Under the pieces are notes generated by a model. It was given only the letters and a program-made list of their open reading frames with translations, did no database searches and was not told where the DNA came from. A stretch of 64,000 nt of DNA, taken from NCBI GenBank assembly GCA_037893225.1, contig JAZGUH010000261.1, forward strand, positions 2,294,001 to 2,358,000. The letters run 5' to 3'. How positions within the stretch are numbered: the stretch's first letter is position 1; each line of letters opens with the position of its first letter. This stretch comes from Hippasteria phrygiana (taxonomy: Eukaryota > Echinodermata > Asteroidea > Valvatida > Goniasteridae). The position numbers and the translations under genes are program-made. Shown here in pieces: positions 30,123-40,742 of the stretch.

Positions 30123-30623
30123 TTATATCTTAGACTTATTATATCTGATTGGGCAAGCTTTAAAGCCACGGTGCGTAATTTTATTACACTCGGTGCAACT
30201 ACCGTTTTTAGGAAAAGTACCGCGACCGCAGATATTACAGGGCTCTAAGGCTCTACCGACTTTTTTAAATCGATACGCGTGTAAAGAGCAATATATAGGG
30301 TCAGACTTGGCAGTTGACATATTACAGCGGTTTGGGCTACTACAAAGTAACCAAGAACATCGACGTTTTTCGGGGTTAAATTTTATATCGAGTTCTTTTA
30401 TAACTCTTTTATACCTAGTTTTAGCCATATTTTCGATGAGTTGTAGCCGGTGTTTTCCTTTCGTAGAATGATTCATACAAAGTTGATTACGTGACCTAGT
30501 TCCATAGCCACAAATTAAACACGGTTTAGGCGCTAGATTACGTCTGCCGAAATGTTCGATACACCACGGGTCTCCATCTTTTTCGCACGTAGTTAGCTTT
30601 CCGATGTTTAACCACTTACACAT
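30123..30623 (-). CDS. 166-aa Cys/His-rich, probable zinc-binding protein
   Basis: Four clusters of paired Cys with trailing Cys/His are visible: CIEHF; CLICGYGTRSRNQLCMNH; CSWLLCSSPNRC with YCSLH; and CNICGRGTFPKNGSCTEC. The middle is basic and helical (HRLQLIENMAKTRYKRVIKELD). It lies 31 bp after PolB and upstream of the clamp gene in the same orientation, so a replication or transcription role is plausible. I know no family for it. The intact copy is in the right arm, and the left-arm copy is truncated. Confidence 0.6.
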   Translation of the reverse strand: MCKWLNIGKLTTCEKDGDPWCIEHFGRRNLAPKPCLICGYGTRSRNQLCMNHSTKGKHRLQLIENMAKTRYKRVIKELDIKFNPEKRRCSWLLCSSPNRCNMSTAKSDPIYCSLHAYRFKKVGRALEPCNICGRGTFPKNGSCTECNKITHRGFKACPIRYNKSKI

Positions 30624-30654
30624 GATCTATATATATTATTATTATTATTAATTT

Positions 30655-32010
30655 CTATTTCACTTTTTCGATACGATAATGATTGTGCATCAGAGTATGA
30701 ATTCCATCGTCTAAGATATACCGTTTATCGTCTCTGGGATTGAGCGATACCTTATTTTGAGTTAAAGAGTTCATGATATGCTTGTCGCTTCTCAACATGT
30801 TCATGTCGTGCCGATAAATTGATGAGTTAAACAGACAGTCTTTATAATCTTGATAAGTTATCTCGTTTGAAACGACGTACCTTCTGACTCCTTTTGATTT
30901 CTTAATATTTTCCCCATCGTCCATAAAAATGGAGTACATTTTTGATCTGATACAAACCACTTCTTTGATCGGTTTTCCACCACATTCGTCCTTGAACTTA
31001 CCTATTATTTTCTTATTAGAATCGTCGTATAAAAAGTGGTCTTTCGGATAATTCGACAAGTCGTATAATTCTTTGTCTTTTTCCATGTCTTTGTATAGGT
31101 CTTTAGTTTCAATACGTAAGAGCAACGAGTCCGTATCGGTATAAATCAAATCGACTTTGTCTTTGTATTTTACTTTTAGTTTATCGTAATAAAATTCGTA
31201 CATTAAAAGTTTACTAAGGTCTAAAATACTCATACCGCAATAGACGGGTTTGTTTAAAAGAACTTGAGTTTTATACATGTTTATCATTAATAGATCGCAG
31301 CGTTCAAAAATTATCCTGCTGTTGTAATTTGGTTTGGCTATCAATTTACGAATTTTAGTTTCTTCGTGGGCTCTTAACAAGTGAGCGTCCATTCGCTTTC
31401 TAACATCTTCCATAGTTTTGTCAAATACCGAGTTGTTCATCAATTTAAGAAAGTCTTTTTCGAAATCAGACTTAGCTTCTTTTCTGAGTTGGGTATTTTT
31501 ATCGATGTAAGATTTCATCCAAGGCGCTTGAGTAAACTTTAAAACCCTATGTACTCGGGTTATAACTAGCTCGTGAAGCAAGTCAAATTTTAGATTTCTA
31601 TAATGAGTTACGTAATTCTTTCTTGGTCCGCCCGTCGCCACCAACTTAGTTTCATTCGACGGTTGTGAGTCTGTTTTTTCCATCAAGTCTAGCTGATAAG
31701 GACTCATCGATTCTAAAGGTATGACTTGGTTTACGGGTGCTAAAGGATAACCGTTGTGTAAGTCGTGTAAATGTTTTGGATAGTCTAAATCCACTTCAAA
31801 AATATAACCCCAAAAAGAGTCGTCGGCTAGAGACAATATATATTCGGTGGTAAACAGGGGTAATTTTTTTTGGTCAATCCACCTAAAATCTGCGTACGGT
31901 AATGGTTGAGACATGGCCCAACCGTACAAATTGTTGGCATCTAGATACGAAATATACGAGTTGGGTTTATCGGGATCGTAATCTTTTAGATACTCGTTAT
32001 TAGCCTCGGC
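30655..32010 (-). pseudogene. Family B DNA polymerase C-terminal part, element 2 right arm
   Basis: Carries motif A (DANNLYGWAM), motif B (about 31440), motif C (YTDTDS, about 31130) and the full C-terminus, ending in KRYILDDGIHTLMHNHY, which matches the element 1 PolB end. It is separated from its N-terminal part by element 3, which entered within the SSVGSTRYAE region. At motif B the right arm reads NNSVFDK where element 1 and the left arm read NNSVFGK, a change at an otherwise fixed Gly. Confidence 0.9.
32005..32010. repeat. Target-site duplication CTCGGC, left copy (element 3)
   Basis: A perfect 6-bp match to 49147-49152, the duplication length usual for Polintons. Confidence 0.95.
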
Positions 32011-32188
32011 AGTAGTATATACGGAGCCAGTGAGACCCCTATTGGCGGTGCTGCCTCGAATTGCGGCGCCACCGCCTCGAGGCGCGGTGCTGGCGGTGCT
32101 GCTGGAGCTGCCTCCCTCATTTGGCGGTGCAGCTGGCGCATAGCGCTTTCACCTTCTGCACCGCCTCCGAGAGTGGTGCCGGATTGTG
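32011..32188 (+). repeat. Element 3 left TIR
   Basis: Nearly identical to the reverse complement of 48969-49146. It is GC-rich, with repeated GGCGGTGCTG-type units, in contrast to the AT-rich flanking DNA. A few mismatches lie near 32140-32155. Confidence 0.95.
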
Positions 32189-32216
32189 TGTGGGTGGGTG
32201 TGTCAAAACGTGATGG

Positions 32217-32372
32217 GCTCGATGCCGATTGGTTAATTTAAAAATAACGGTCGATGCTGATTGTTTGATTTAAAAATAACGCTCGATGCTGATTGGTTAA
32301 ATTTAAATTTGAAGCTCGATGCCGATTGGTTGATTTAAATGTGGCGTTCGATGCTGATTGGTTGATTTAAAT
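32217..32372 (+). promoter_or_regulatory. Five about 32-bp repeats each with an inverted CCAAT box
   Basis: Units of the form CTCGATGC(C/T)GATTGGTT(A/G)ATTTAAA start at about 32217, 32249, 32281, 32314 and 32346; the second has lost the box (GATTGTTTG). ATTGG is CCAAT on the other strand. More ATTGG copies lie near 32590-32602. A TATA-like AATAAAAG lies at about 32644, 100 bp before the first gene. Together this looks like an NF-Y-type promoter for the WW-PC4 gene. Confidence 0.6.
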
Positions 32373-32477
32373 TAAATAAGTATTTTCGAAGTTTGGGAAA
32401 ATAGACACCGCAGACGAGGGGTGTTGACGAGTCTGAACGTGTCAAATGTAAATTGCAATGTAGATGACGTTATAGGT

Positions 32478-32494
32478 GTGACGTCACGGACAAG
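32478..32494 (-). promoter_or_regulatory. CRE-containing 17-mer (inverted copy)
   Basis: The reverse complement of the 17-mer CTTGTCCGTGACGTCAC, found twice on the + strand in PolB intron 1 (35501-35517, 35599-35615). TGACGTCA is the CREB/ATF core. Confidence 0.6.
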
Positions 32495-32744
32495 CTCGGG
32501 CAAGCCCGGAGAGAACAATGGCGCACATTGTGTAAGGGATGAGGATGTTCCGGACAAGATTAATCTCTGAAACGTATATGCTGTGTTCTGATTGGTCGAT
32601 TGGTAAACAGTAATGGGTTGTTGTGGATACGAGAGGTCGGGGCAATAAAAGTGGGAGCGTTTGAATTCCGGCTCTCACTCGTGTGTCAGCCACTGAAGAT
32701 ATCACACTCTCTGCATCAACCAAATTTTATCACTTAATGAAAAG

Positions 32745-33326
32745 ATGGACCCAGCACCAGGACCAAGCGTACCCCCGTCTTCCCCTTCTGGCGGTTTGGA
32801 CAAGGGACCGTTTGAGTGTGTGAAGAAATTGACTCACGCCCAAGTTAAAAAGGGCTGGCGCGAAGCTTACAGCGCGAGTGAGAAGAGGCCGTACTATTAC
32901 AACATTTACACCCGAGAGAGTCTGTGGTCCATACCTACCTTCCAACCAACGCAACAGGAGGAGAGTCAGGCGGACTCCGGACCCGCACCGGACTTGCTGG
33001 CAGCTGCCATTGCAGAACTTTCCGGTACGGCGGATTTCACCCAGCCCCCGTTCGTGAAGGGAAAAGGCAAGAAGAGAAAGTTCAGCCCAGACCCCGACCA
33101 GCGGAAGAACGACAATGAGGCCGTCAGATTTCAAATTGGAGGTGAGCGTTACGTTTATGTCAAGCGTTTCAAGGGCCGTGTGTACGTTAACATCAGAGAC
33201 TATTATTTTAACGAGGACAAAACTAAACTACTGGCAGGAAAAAAGGGGCTGAACCTGACGACCGTGGAATGGATGAATTTGGCCGATCGGTGCAAGGCTA
33301 TCACCGAGGCCATAGACATGGTCTAA
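32745..33326 (+). CDS. WW domain-PC4 (ssDNA-binding coactivator) fusion protein
   Basis: The product is 193 aa. Residues about 36-66 form a WW domain: GWREAYSASEKRPYYYN...ESLWSIP, with both Trp, the YYYN and the Pro. A basic KGKGKKRKF stretch (about 106-114) could be a nuclear signal. Residues about 125-190 form a PC4/Sub1 domain (FQIGGERYVYVKRFKGRVYVNIRDYYF...LAGKKGLNLTTVEW). PC4 binds single-stranded DNA and aids RNA polymerase II transcription. WW domains bind Pro-rich peptides such as the polymerase II tail. As first gene after the promoter it may be an early regulator (inference). A good splice donor inside codon 133 allows an alternative product. Confidence 0.85.
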   Translation: MDPAPGPSVPPSSPSGGLDKGPFECVKKLTHAQVKKGWREAYSASEKRPYYYNIYTRESLWSIPTFQPTQQEESQADSGPAPDLLAAAIAELSGTADFTQPPFVKGKGKKRKFSPDPDQRKNDNEAVRFQIGGERYVYVKRFKGRVYVNIRDYYFNEDKTKLLAGKKGLNLTTVEWMNLADRCKAITEAIDMV

Positions 33327-33384
33327 ATTGATCTTCACAGTGGATATCAACACTTACATTTCCTACTTTTTCTACACACTACAG

Positions 33385-33860
33385 ATTCCACGAATCAAGA
33401 CATCGTCGATCGGCGGGCACGGGCGAGAAGACTCACCAAGCGAATTCTGACCAAGCTCATCACGGACGAGATATTCACCCTAGTCTACCGGGCGCAGGAA
33501 CAGCTGGGCTGCGAGGGATGCGAGGAGGACTGGCCGTGTCAGTGGGACCACGCATGCCTGTTCTTCGGCATGACTCCCGAGAGCTGCCTCGATGATTTTC
33601 TATCCCAACACTTTGATGAAGCCATACAATTGCTTGACACGGGGAAATTACTTCCTATATTTTATGCAGTAGCAGCCCTTTTGGGCGCTGGCTCGTTCGT
33701 GGGGGAAGGAATGGACTCGAACACTGAGATAAACTCAACGATTGCAGACATTTTGAATGAGTGGAAGACTGAGCAATCAGATATCGTCATTTCGTTCTAT
33801 TCGATGTTTTTCAACAACACCACTGAACTTGTTCAATATACAGTTGATCTCATTGAGTGA
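33385..33860 (+). CDS. Second exon of a predicted alternative WW protein; Cys-rich ORF
   Basis: The frame is open without an early ATG, so splicing is likely. A strong acceptor (pyrimidine-rich tract, then ACACTACAG) ends at 33384. The donor GAG|GTGAGC in the WW-PC4 gene (last exon base 33141) is in phase 1, and this exon starts in the matching phase, so residues 1-132 of the WW protein would join about 157 residues from here, replacing PC4. The exon encodes a basic helix and the cluster CEGCEEDWPCQWDHAC, a possible zinc site like one I associate with an uncharacterised Polinton protein, then an acidic, partly hydrophobic tail. The intron would be 243 nt. An unspliced message gives WW-PC4. 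Splicing itself is unproven. Confidence 0.55.
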
Positions 33861-34930
33861 CATTTTAAATAACCTAAATAAATTGTTTCCGGGTTGTAAA
33901 ATGTTCAAGTCATACCCAATGATCTAAATGGTTGATGTCGCTAATTTTCTCGTTTTCATTTATATTTAGTAAAATAGGTACATGTAATTGGTATTGTTGT
34001 TGCTAATGTGGTGGTGGGTAAAGTTTCAAGTTTGACCAAACAAACGAATTAATAAAATGATTGAGGAGAAGAAAAAAGAAATCAGAAATTCTTTAGTGTG
34101 TTCATTTGATGATGTCTGTTTAAATATAATTATTTAATTAGTAGTCTAACGTTAGTATCAAAATTATATATACAAAAAACAAACAAACAAACAAACAAAC
34201 AAACCAAACAAACAAAATAGAAAACAAACTAACACGGATTTGCTTAAAATATGAAATAATACAATATTTTTAATGCGGGTATATAGGTAAATCAAAGAGT
34301 GGTTGTATAACCAATGTAATAAATGAACGTACTACTCAAACATATCCGCCTATTCAAGGTTATTCACGTCCGGTGTTGTTCGCAAGATCTTGTTCCTTCC
34401 CATTGCCGGCGTTTTGACTTGGGTGTTTACCATTTCCTGCATTTTGACTGAGTTTTTTCTTTATCAGTGTGAGACGAAAGTTTCCACCTTTTACTGGGAT
34501 GGAATGGTGGAGTATAGCGCTGTATCATAACGCCATCAGTTTGGTCTTTTGCCACATTTCGAAACACTTGACTTGGTTGTTCATCCAATTTCCTGAGTTT
34601 GTTCTTTATCTGTGTGAGACCATGGAGGAAGGAACACTGTTCCTTCCTCCATGGTGAGACGAAGGTTTCACCTTTTACTGGGATGGAATGGTGGAGTATA
34701 GCGCTGTATCATAACGCCATCAGTTGGCCTTTTGTCCCATTTCGAAACACTTTTTTTCTTTCTTAATCTGCGCTGCTTCCCATTTCGAAATACTTAGTAG
34801 CGTGGGTATATAAAACACGAAAACAAAAACAAATGGTCACCGACGTGTAATTTGAAAGTCCAAGTGCCTATATAAACTAGCTTCGCTTTATTGTTCACCA
34901 TTTTCAATCCTTGCTGCTGGTGTTGCCATC
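33861..34930. other. Intergenic region with microsatellite, 185-bp tandem duplication and perfect palindrome
   Basis: No gene is seen. There is an (AAAC)n run at about 34174-34213. A segment starting GTGAGACGAA is repeated at 34469 and 34654. Between them sits a 37-nt palindrome (34619-34655). A TATA-like TATATAAACTAG lies at about 34870, 60 bp before the PolB ATG. Confidence 0.7.
34619..34655. repeat. Perfect 37-nt palindrome, 18-bp stem with 1-nt centre
   Basis: Arms CATGGAGGAAGGAACA and its complement are centred on C34637. It marks the junction of the 185-bp duplication and probably arose by the same event. Confidence 0.9.
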
Positions 34931-35089
34931 ATGGCTCAGCACGAAGACTACCAATTTTCTCCTGATCCGACCGAGTCTCAGCTAAATCTTATTGCGCGGA
35001 TGGAAGACGAGGCACTTGCTGGGCCATCCAACGAACCCCAAGTCATCCCAGAGACACCGCCTCACTTGCAAGGCATAGACAATATGGAG

Positions 35090-35743
35090 GTAAGAAACAT
35101 TTAATATTTGTAAACTCGTAATTTTGTCAGTTCACTCTTACAAACAATCATGATACGTTGTTTCCAGCAACAGTTGTAGTTCATACTTGCAATCTGATTT
35201 TAAGTTAGAGTCGTGTATACTGGCAGTATGATTATTTGGCAGTTGAACATATGCCATAAAACTGTCAGAGCCCGAATCTTTAGTCTGGAAAAATATGTAC
35301 GTTAATTATAGCTAACGATACTTATGGCTTTTGCCAAGAATAATTGGTGAATCACACATGTCCGCACGTGTCCGTAGCGTTAGAAAGCTACACTTTACCA
35401 TTTTGTTTTCATGAAATCACTCAAAGATACTCAAATTGTTTTGGTACACGTAAACACCCTCTAATTTTAACCTCGCGCATTGCTCTGTTTCCCGTCTTGA
35501 CTTGTCCGTGACGTCACACACACACGACCGTACTTTACATCTTGTTTTAAATTAGAATATAATCTCAGTGTGTATTGTCATCCTTTTGCTTGTCCGGACT
35601 TGTCCGTGACGTCACATAAGCCTCGCCACACGGGCAACGTTTTGCAAACGTTGACGGTAGTCGATTTGGTAAAACATAATGAATTTAATCCAGTCAGTAT
35701 TTGGACCGCCTGTAAGTTTGGTTTATGTTATCGTTAATTTCAG
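35090..35743 (+). other. PolB intron 1 with two CRE-containing 17-mers
   Basis: 654-nt GT-AG intron. CTTGTCCGTGACGTCAC occurs at 35501-35517 and 35599-35615, the inverted form of a site in the first promoter of the element. It could be an intronic regulatory site. Confidence 0.65.
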
Positions 35744-36426
35744 AACGCGAGGACGAGTGCTTCTACATCTGACAATCCCCTGTCTGAAGAAGAACCCATG
35801 GTAAGTAAAACAATTATCCACTATCATTTATTATGAATTTACAATGGAATTATAAACAACAAGTTTGGATTAAGATAAAATTCGGGATTTGTTGTCACAC
35901 GGATGAATGCCATGTTTGATCGCCAGACAGATTGTTCAACGGTGCTTTTATGCGCTAAGATTCGGGATGCGCTTTTGAAGGTTTAATCTAAACACGTTAC
36001 TAATTCATTCTTGTTTGTCCTTTTTGTTTGTTCTTTAAAGGACATTTCAGATGGAAATATGTCCGAGGAGGCTGATCAACCACCCCAAGAAGAGAGACGG
36101 CGAGTACTGTATCCATGCCCGGAGTGTGAGAAAACTTTCACACGAAAATTCAGCCTAAAACGACACAAGCGGCACGTCCATGTTCAAGGTGCGCCAAATA
36201 TTCCTGCACCGAAAACGTTTAGATGCCGCCAATGCGACAGTTTTTTTAGTCGACACGACACCCTGCGAAGGCATCAACGTGTCCATGCCCAGCAACCGCC
36301 TCAACAGGACGTACCGGCACCGAACCAACCAGCAGCAGCACGCCCACAACGACCCTTTGCCTGCCAAACCTGTGGGAGAACATTCAGTAGGCGAGACAAT
36401 CTAAGGCGGCACGTAAGAACAGCGCA

Positions 36427-36789
36427 CCCTCCTGCCCCGGCTGATCCTCCCGCCCCGGCTGATCCCCCCGCCCCGGCTGATCCCCCCGCCCCGGCTGATC
36501 CCCCCGCCCCGGCTGATCCTCCCGGCCCGGCTGATCCTCCCGCCCCGGCTGATCCTCCCGCCCCGGCTGATCCTCCCGCCCCGGCTGATCCTCCCGCCCC
36601 GGCTGATCATCCCGCCCCGGCTGATCATCCCGCCCCGGCTGATCATCCCGCCCCGGCTGATCCTCCCGCCCCGGCTGATCCTCCCGCCCCGGCTGATCCT
36701 CCCGCCCCGGCTGATCCTCCCGCCCCGGCTGTTCCTCCCGCCCTGGCTAATCCTCCCGCCCCGGCTGATCCTCCCGCCCCGGCTGATCC
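36427..36789 (+). repeat. 18-bp coding minisatellite, 20 PPAPAD units in PolB
   Basis: 20 near-identical units encode (PPAPAD)n, with a few variants (HPAPAD, PPGPAD, PPAPAV, PPALAN). It is a GC-rich spacer between the zinc fingers and the polymerase body. The Arg/Gly-rich open frame on the - strand is a shadow. Confidence 0.95.
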
Positions 36790-39700
36790 CATGGTAGAAG
36801 ACCCGATCCACTTCCCAATTAGATTGGGAAGAGTTGAACGAAATGAGAATGCTGACCGCGCCGGAGATGATTTTGATGATGAAGAGGATCATGAACTGAA
36901 CAATTTTTTGCGTGAACACTGGCCCTCAGTCAGAACTCGCCATGCAACAGATAGACCCGTGCAGGACATGTACAATTTTAGACTGCTGGGTTCGCGACGC
37001 ATTGGTGCGGGTGTTGATATGGCGGCTGCTTTGAGGGCAGTCTTTCGTCGACTTCGGCAACGGGTAAAAATTAATGTGTCGTTCGGATTGGTCTTACGAC
37101 ATTCCTTGACGGGCGAGTTAAGATATTTTCATCCTTGTCATAACAATGCCCGGTTCTTTGAGGAGCCATTCGTCATCGCGTCCGCAGCAGATCTCGAATT
37201 ATTGATAGAAGCGCTGAACGAGGCTGATATTGCGGAACATGGACGGCGGCAGCGGCCTGACACGAGGTGGACAGTTGAGTCAATAACTAACGTGACTGTG
37301 TTCGTTAACAAGACCGATTTTATCATCGGTGTGTTGCCGGGTGAACTCCCTCCCTTTGTAGTGAACAACAGCGGACTTATCAATTTGAAACGAAACCGGC
37401 ATACCGGCCAGCGGTATAAGGATAAACTGTGCTTTTTCCGTTGCGTGGCCCTCCATAACAATCATGACGTTAACGGCAGGCATTTGGAACGCGACACACA
37501 CCACTTACTACACACATTTCGTGAAGGTGTTGGGAATCCAGATGTAGATGGGGTAACTCTAGATGATCTGGCCGAGGCAGAGAGAATTTTTCAAACTAAC
37601 ATTCAAGTGTACTCACTTGTACCGAAGGAGGATGGAGAATCAGAGGGGGAGGAGGAGGAGGAGCATCAGGACCGAGAAAGACAACGAGTAAGAGCTGAAC
37701 TTGTCCGCCGTTCAACCCGCCGTCACCCTAGCACCCTGAATTTGAATCTTTGCGGGACACACTTTTCGTATATACGCGACCTGTGTAAATACAGCAAGTC
37801 GTATGCCTGTTCAAAGTGTGGACAGTGTTTTAACAAAGCACACAATGTGCACCGCCACGAAATCACATGTGACTCTAACGTCCGTTATAAGTTTCCCGGT
37901 GGTGCGTATCGGCTTCCCATGACAGTCTTTGACAAACTTGCCGATTTAGGGGTGCACGTTCCTGCCGACCTTCAGATATATCCATATCGCGCCACGTACG
38001 ACTTTGAAAGCTATTTCCAGACAGTACCGAACCAGGGGCAGGCCAATGGACGACTCAGCTGGGAAAGTCGCCACGAAATTCTCAGCTGTAGTATCGCAAG
38101 CAACGTTCCCGGTTACGAGGCTCCGAGGAGCTTTGTAACAACCGGGAGCTCCAGCGACCTGGTGGATCAGGTGGTGGATCACCTGCACAGCATCTCACAC
38201 GCCGCGCACGAGAGGCTGCTGGAGAGGTACGAGGGTATCTTTGAGCAGCTTGACCGCCTCGTCGAAGCAGCCGACAACGACGGAGGGGAGCAGACAACCA
38301 GGAAGACACACCCAGCCGCACGCGTCAAGGAGGAACTCGGGGACTTCTTAGAAGAATTACCGGTCTTGGGTTTCAACAGTGGTAAGTACGACATTAATCT
38401 TATCAAGCGACACCTGTATTCAAAACTTCAAAGGGACGACCCTCTGAAATTTATCGTGAGAAGGACCGGTACATACATGGCGCTGAAAACCCAACGCTTG
38501 AAATTTCTTGATGTGACAAATTACCTAGCCCCGGGCTATAGCTATGCCAAATTTCTAAAAGCGTATGACGTCGCCCAAGAAAAGGGGTTCTTTCCGTATG
38601 AATGGATTGATTGCCTAGAAAAACTAGAATGCCCAAACCTACCGCCACATGAAGCTTTTTTCAGCAGGCTTAAACAACAAAACATAACCGATGAAGAATA
38701 TGCTTACTGTAAACAAATTTGGAAAAGCAAAAACATGAAAACTATGAAAGATTTTCTGATTTGGTATAACAACCTGGACGTCGTACCATTCCTAGATGCA
38801 CTACAAAAAATGAGTGAATTTTATGCCGACCGAGGCATGGATATGATGAAATGCGCCATTTCTGTACCGGGCCTCTCTTTAAGGTACTTATTCCTTACTC
38901 TTGGCCCCGACATCTACTTCTCTCTCATTGACAAAGCCAATAGCGATCTCTATTTCAAAATGAAGCAGAATATCGTCGGTGGACCTTCCATAGTTTTCAA
39001 TCGGTACCATGAGAAAAACAAAACTCACATCAGAAACGGGCCAAAAATGTGTAAAAAAATTGTTGGGTTCGATGCCAATGCCCTGTACCTATGGGCGCTC
39101 ATGCAGGACATGCCTACCGGCACTTTTGTGAGGCGAAAGGCTGAGCAAAATTTCAAACCAGTTAGGGCACAAAAGTATGGTGTTATGGCAACTGAATGGT
39201 TGGACTGGGTATCTAAGACGAATAATATCCATATCGTACACAAATTTAATGGCACTGAAAAACGCGTTGGCTCACGAAAGTTACCGGTCGATGGGTTTTG
39301 CTCGGAGACCAACACTATTATGCAGTTTCACGGCTGCTGGATTCACGGACATGTATGCCACCTCAACAAGGCCGATTTCAATCAGTTAAGGGGGGTTAGT
39401 GCTGAAACACTGCGAAAAGAGACTGAGCAAAATTCTGCGTATATCAGAGCACAGGGTTATAATTTAATAGAAATGAGGGAGTGTGAGTGGAAGGCTTGTC
39501 AAGAGAACGATCCAAACTTGAGAAGATTTTTAACTTCCATTCGTCTGCCACACTTTCAAAGAAAACATATGTCCCAGGAGCAAGTGTTAGACTTTATCAG
39601 GGATGACACGCTCTTCGGTCTCGTAGAGTGCGATTTGCGGGTCCCGGACACGATGAAAGACAAATTCGCCGAAATGCCGCCAATTTTCAAAAATGTACAG

Positions 39701-40742
39701 ATCGGTAGAGCGGATATTGGGGATCACATGAGAGAGTTTGCAGAAAGGGAGGGGTTGTTAAAAAAAACCACGCAGAAGTTTGATCGGGAGCATGTTTGGC
39801 TCTCGAATCTTATTAGCAGCTCCCCTACTCCGATGGTACCTGTCGCATGGGTTAAAGGTTGATCACATTTACGAAGTCATTCAGTATGGGAAAAATGATT
39901 GTTTCCGGGATTTTGGGGAAGCTGTCAGCGATGCGCGACGAGCTGGGGACAGCGATCCTTCGAATTCGGTTATCGCTGACACAATGAAACTCTTAGGAAA
40001 TTCGGCCTATGGAAAAACAGTAACGAATCAACTGAGACATTTGAATGTAAAAATATGTAATGACACGGACGCCCCAATTTTTGTCAACAACAAGCGTTTT
40101 CGAGCACTGCATAGTATCGGTGGGGGACTTAATGAGGTGGATATGTTTAAGAAATCGATGAACCTGAACCTTCCCATACAGATTGGTTTTTTCGTTTACC
40201 AATTTGCCAAACTTCGGATGTTGGAATTTTACTATGATTTTTTGCTAAAATTCATTGATCCCTCCAATTTCGAATTCTGCGAAATGGACACAGATTCGGC
40301 CTATTTGGCCATTTCGGAAGATAATTTTGAAGATATAATCAGAGAAGACAAAAAGGCCGAATTTCAAAGAGAACAATCCCTGTGGTTCCCAAGAAACGAC
40401 ACTCCTGAAAACGCGGCGTACGATAAGAGAACCCCTGGCTTATTTAAAGTCGAATGGGAAGGGGATGGAATTGTTTCCCTTTGCAGTAAAACATATTTTT
40501 GTTTTGGAGCCCAGAACAAAATAAGTTGCAAGGGGTTAAACAAACGCACAAATGACATAACTAAAGAGAAATATCTTAGTGTTTTGACATCAGAAGTCCC
40601 CGGATTGGGAATTAACCGCGGATTTCGCATGAGAGGGGGTGACATGTACACATATCAACAGATAAAAACAGCCTTCTCTTATCTCTATCCAAAGAGAAAA
40701 GTGGCTGTTGACGGTCGAACTACAACCTACCTTGATTTGTAA

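Larger units (their letters stand above)
34931..40742 (+). pseudogene. Zinc-finger family B DNA polymerase, three exons, one frameshift (element 3)
   Basis: Predicted exons are 34931-35089 (53 codons), 35744-35800 (19 codons) and 36041-40742. Donors GGAG|GTAAGA and CATG|GTAAGT and acceptors TTTCAG and TTAAAG keep phase 0 throughout. The N-terminus has three C2H2 fingers (about 36110-36425), a 20-unit PPAPAD repeat, and a fourth finger (CSKCGQCF..H...H, about 37807). Exo I is YDFES (about 37997), Exo II FNSGKYDINL (about 38371) and Exo III YNNLDV (about 38765). A Vsr-like insert (FHGCWIHGH, about 39328) follows. Motif A is FDANALYLWA (about 39070), motif B LLGNSAYGK (about 39990) and motif C MDTDSAY (about 40285). 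The frame shifts at a TTT at 39779-39781 (one extra base). Confidence 0.85.

Noticed and set aside
36401..36919. Open frame on - strand reading (SRGGRI)n
   Set aside because: It is the shadow of the 18-bp coding repeat of PolB on the + strand, and no other coding signal is present.
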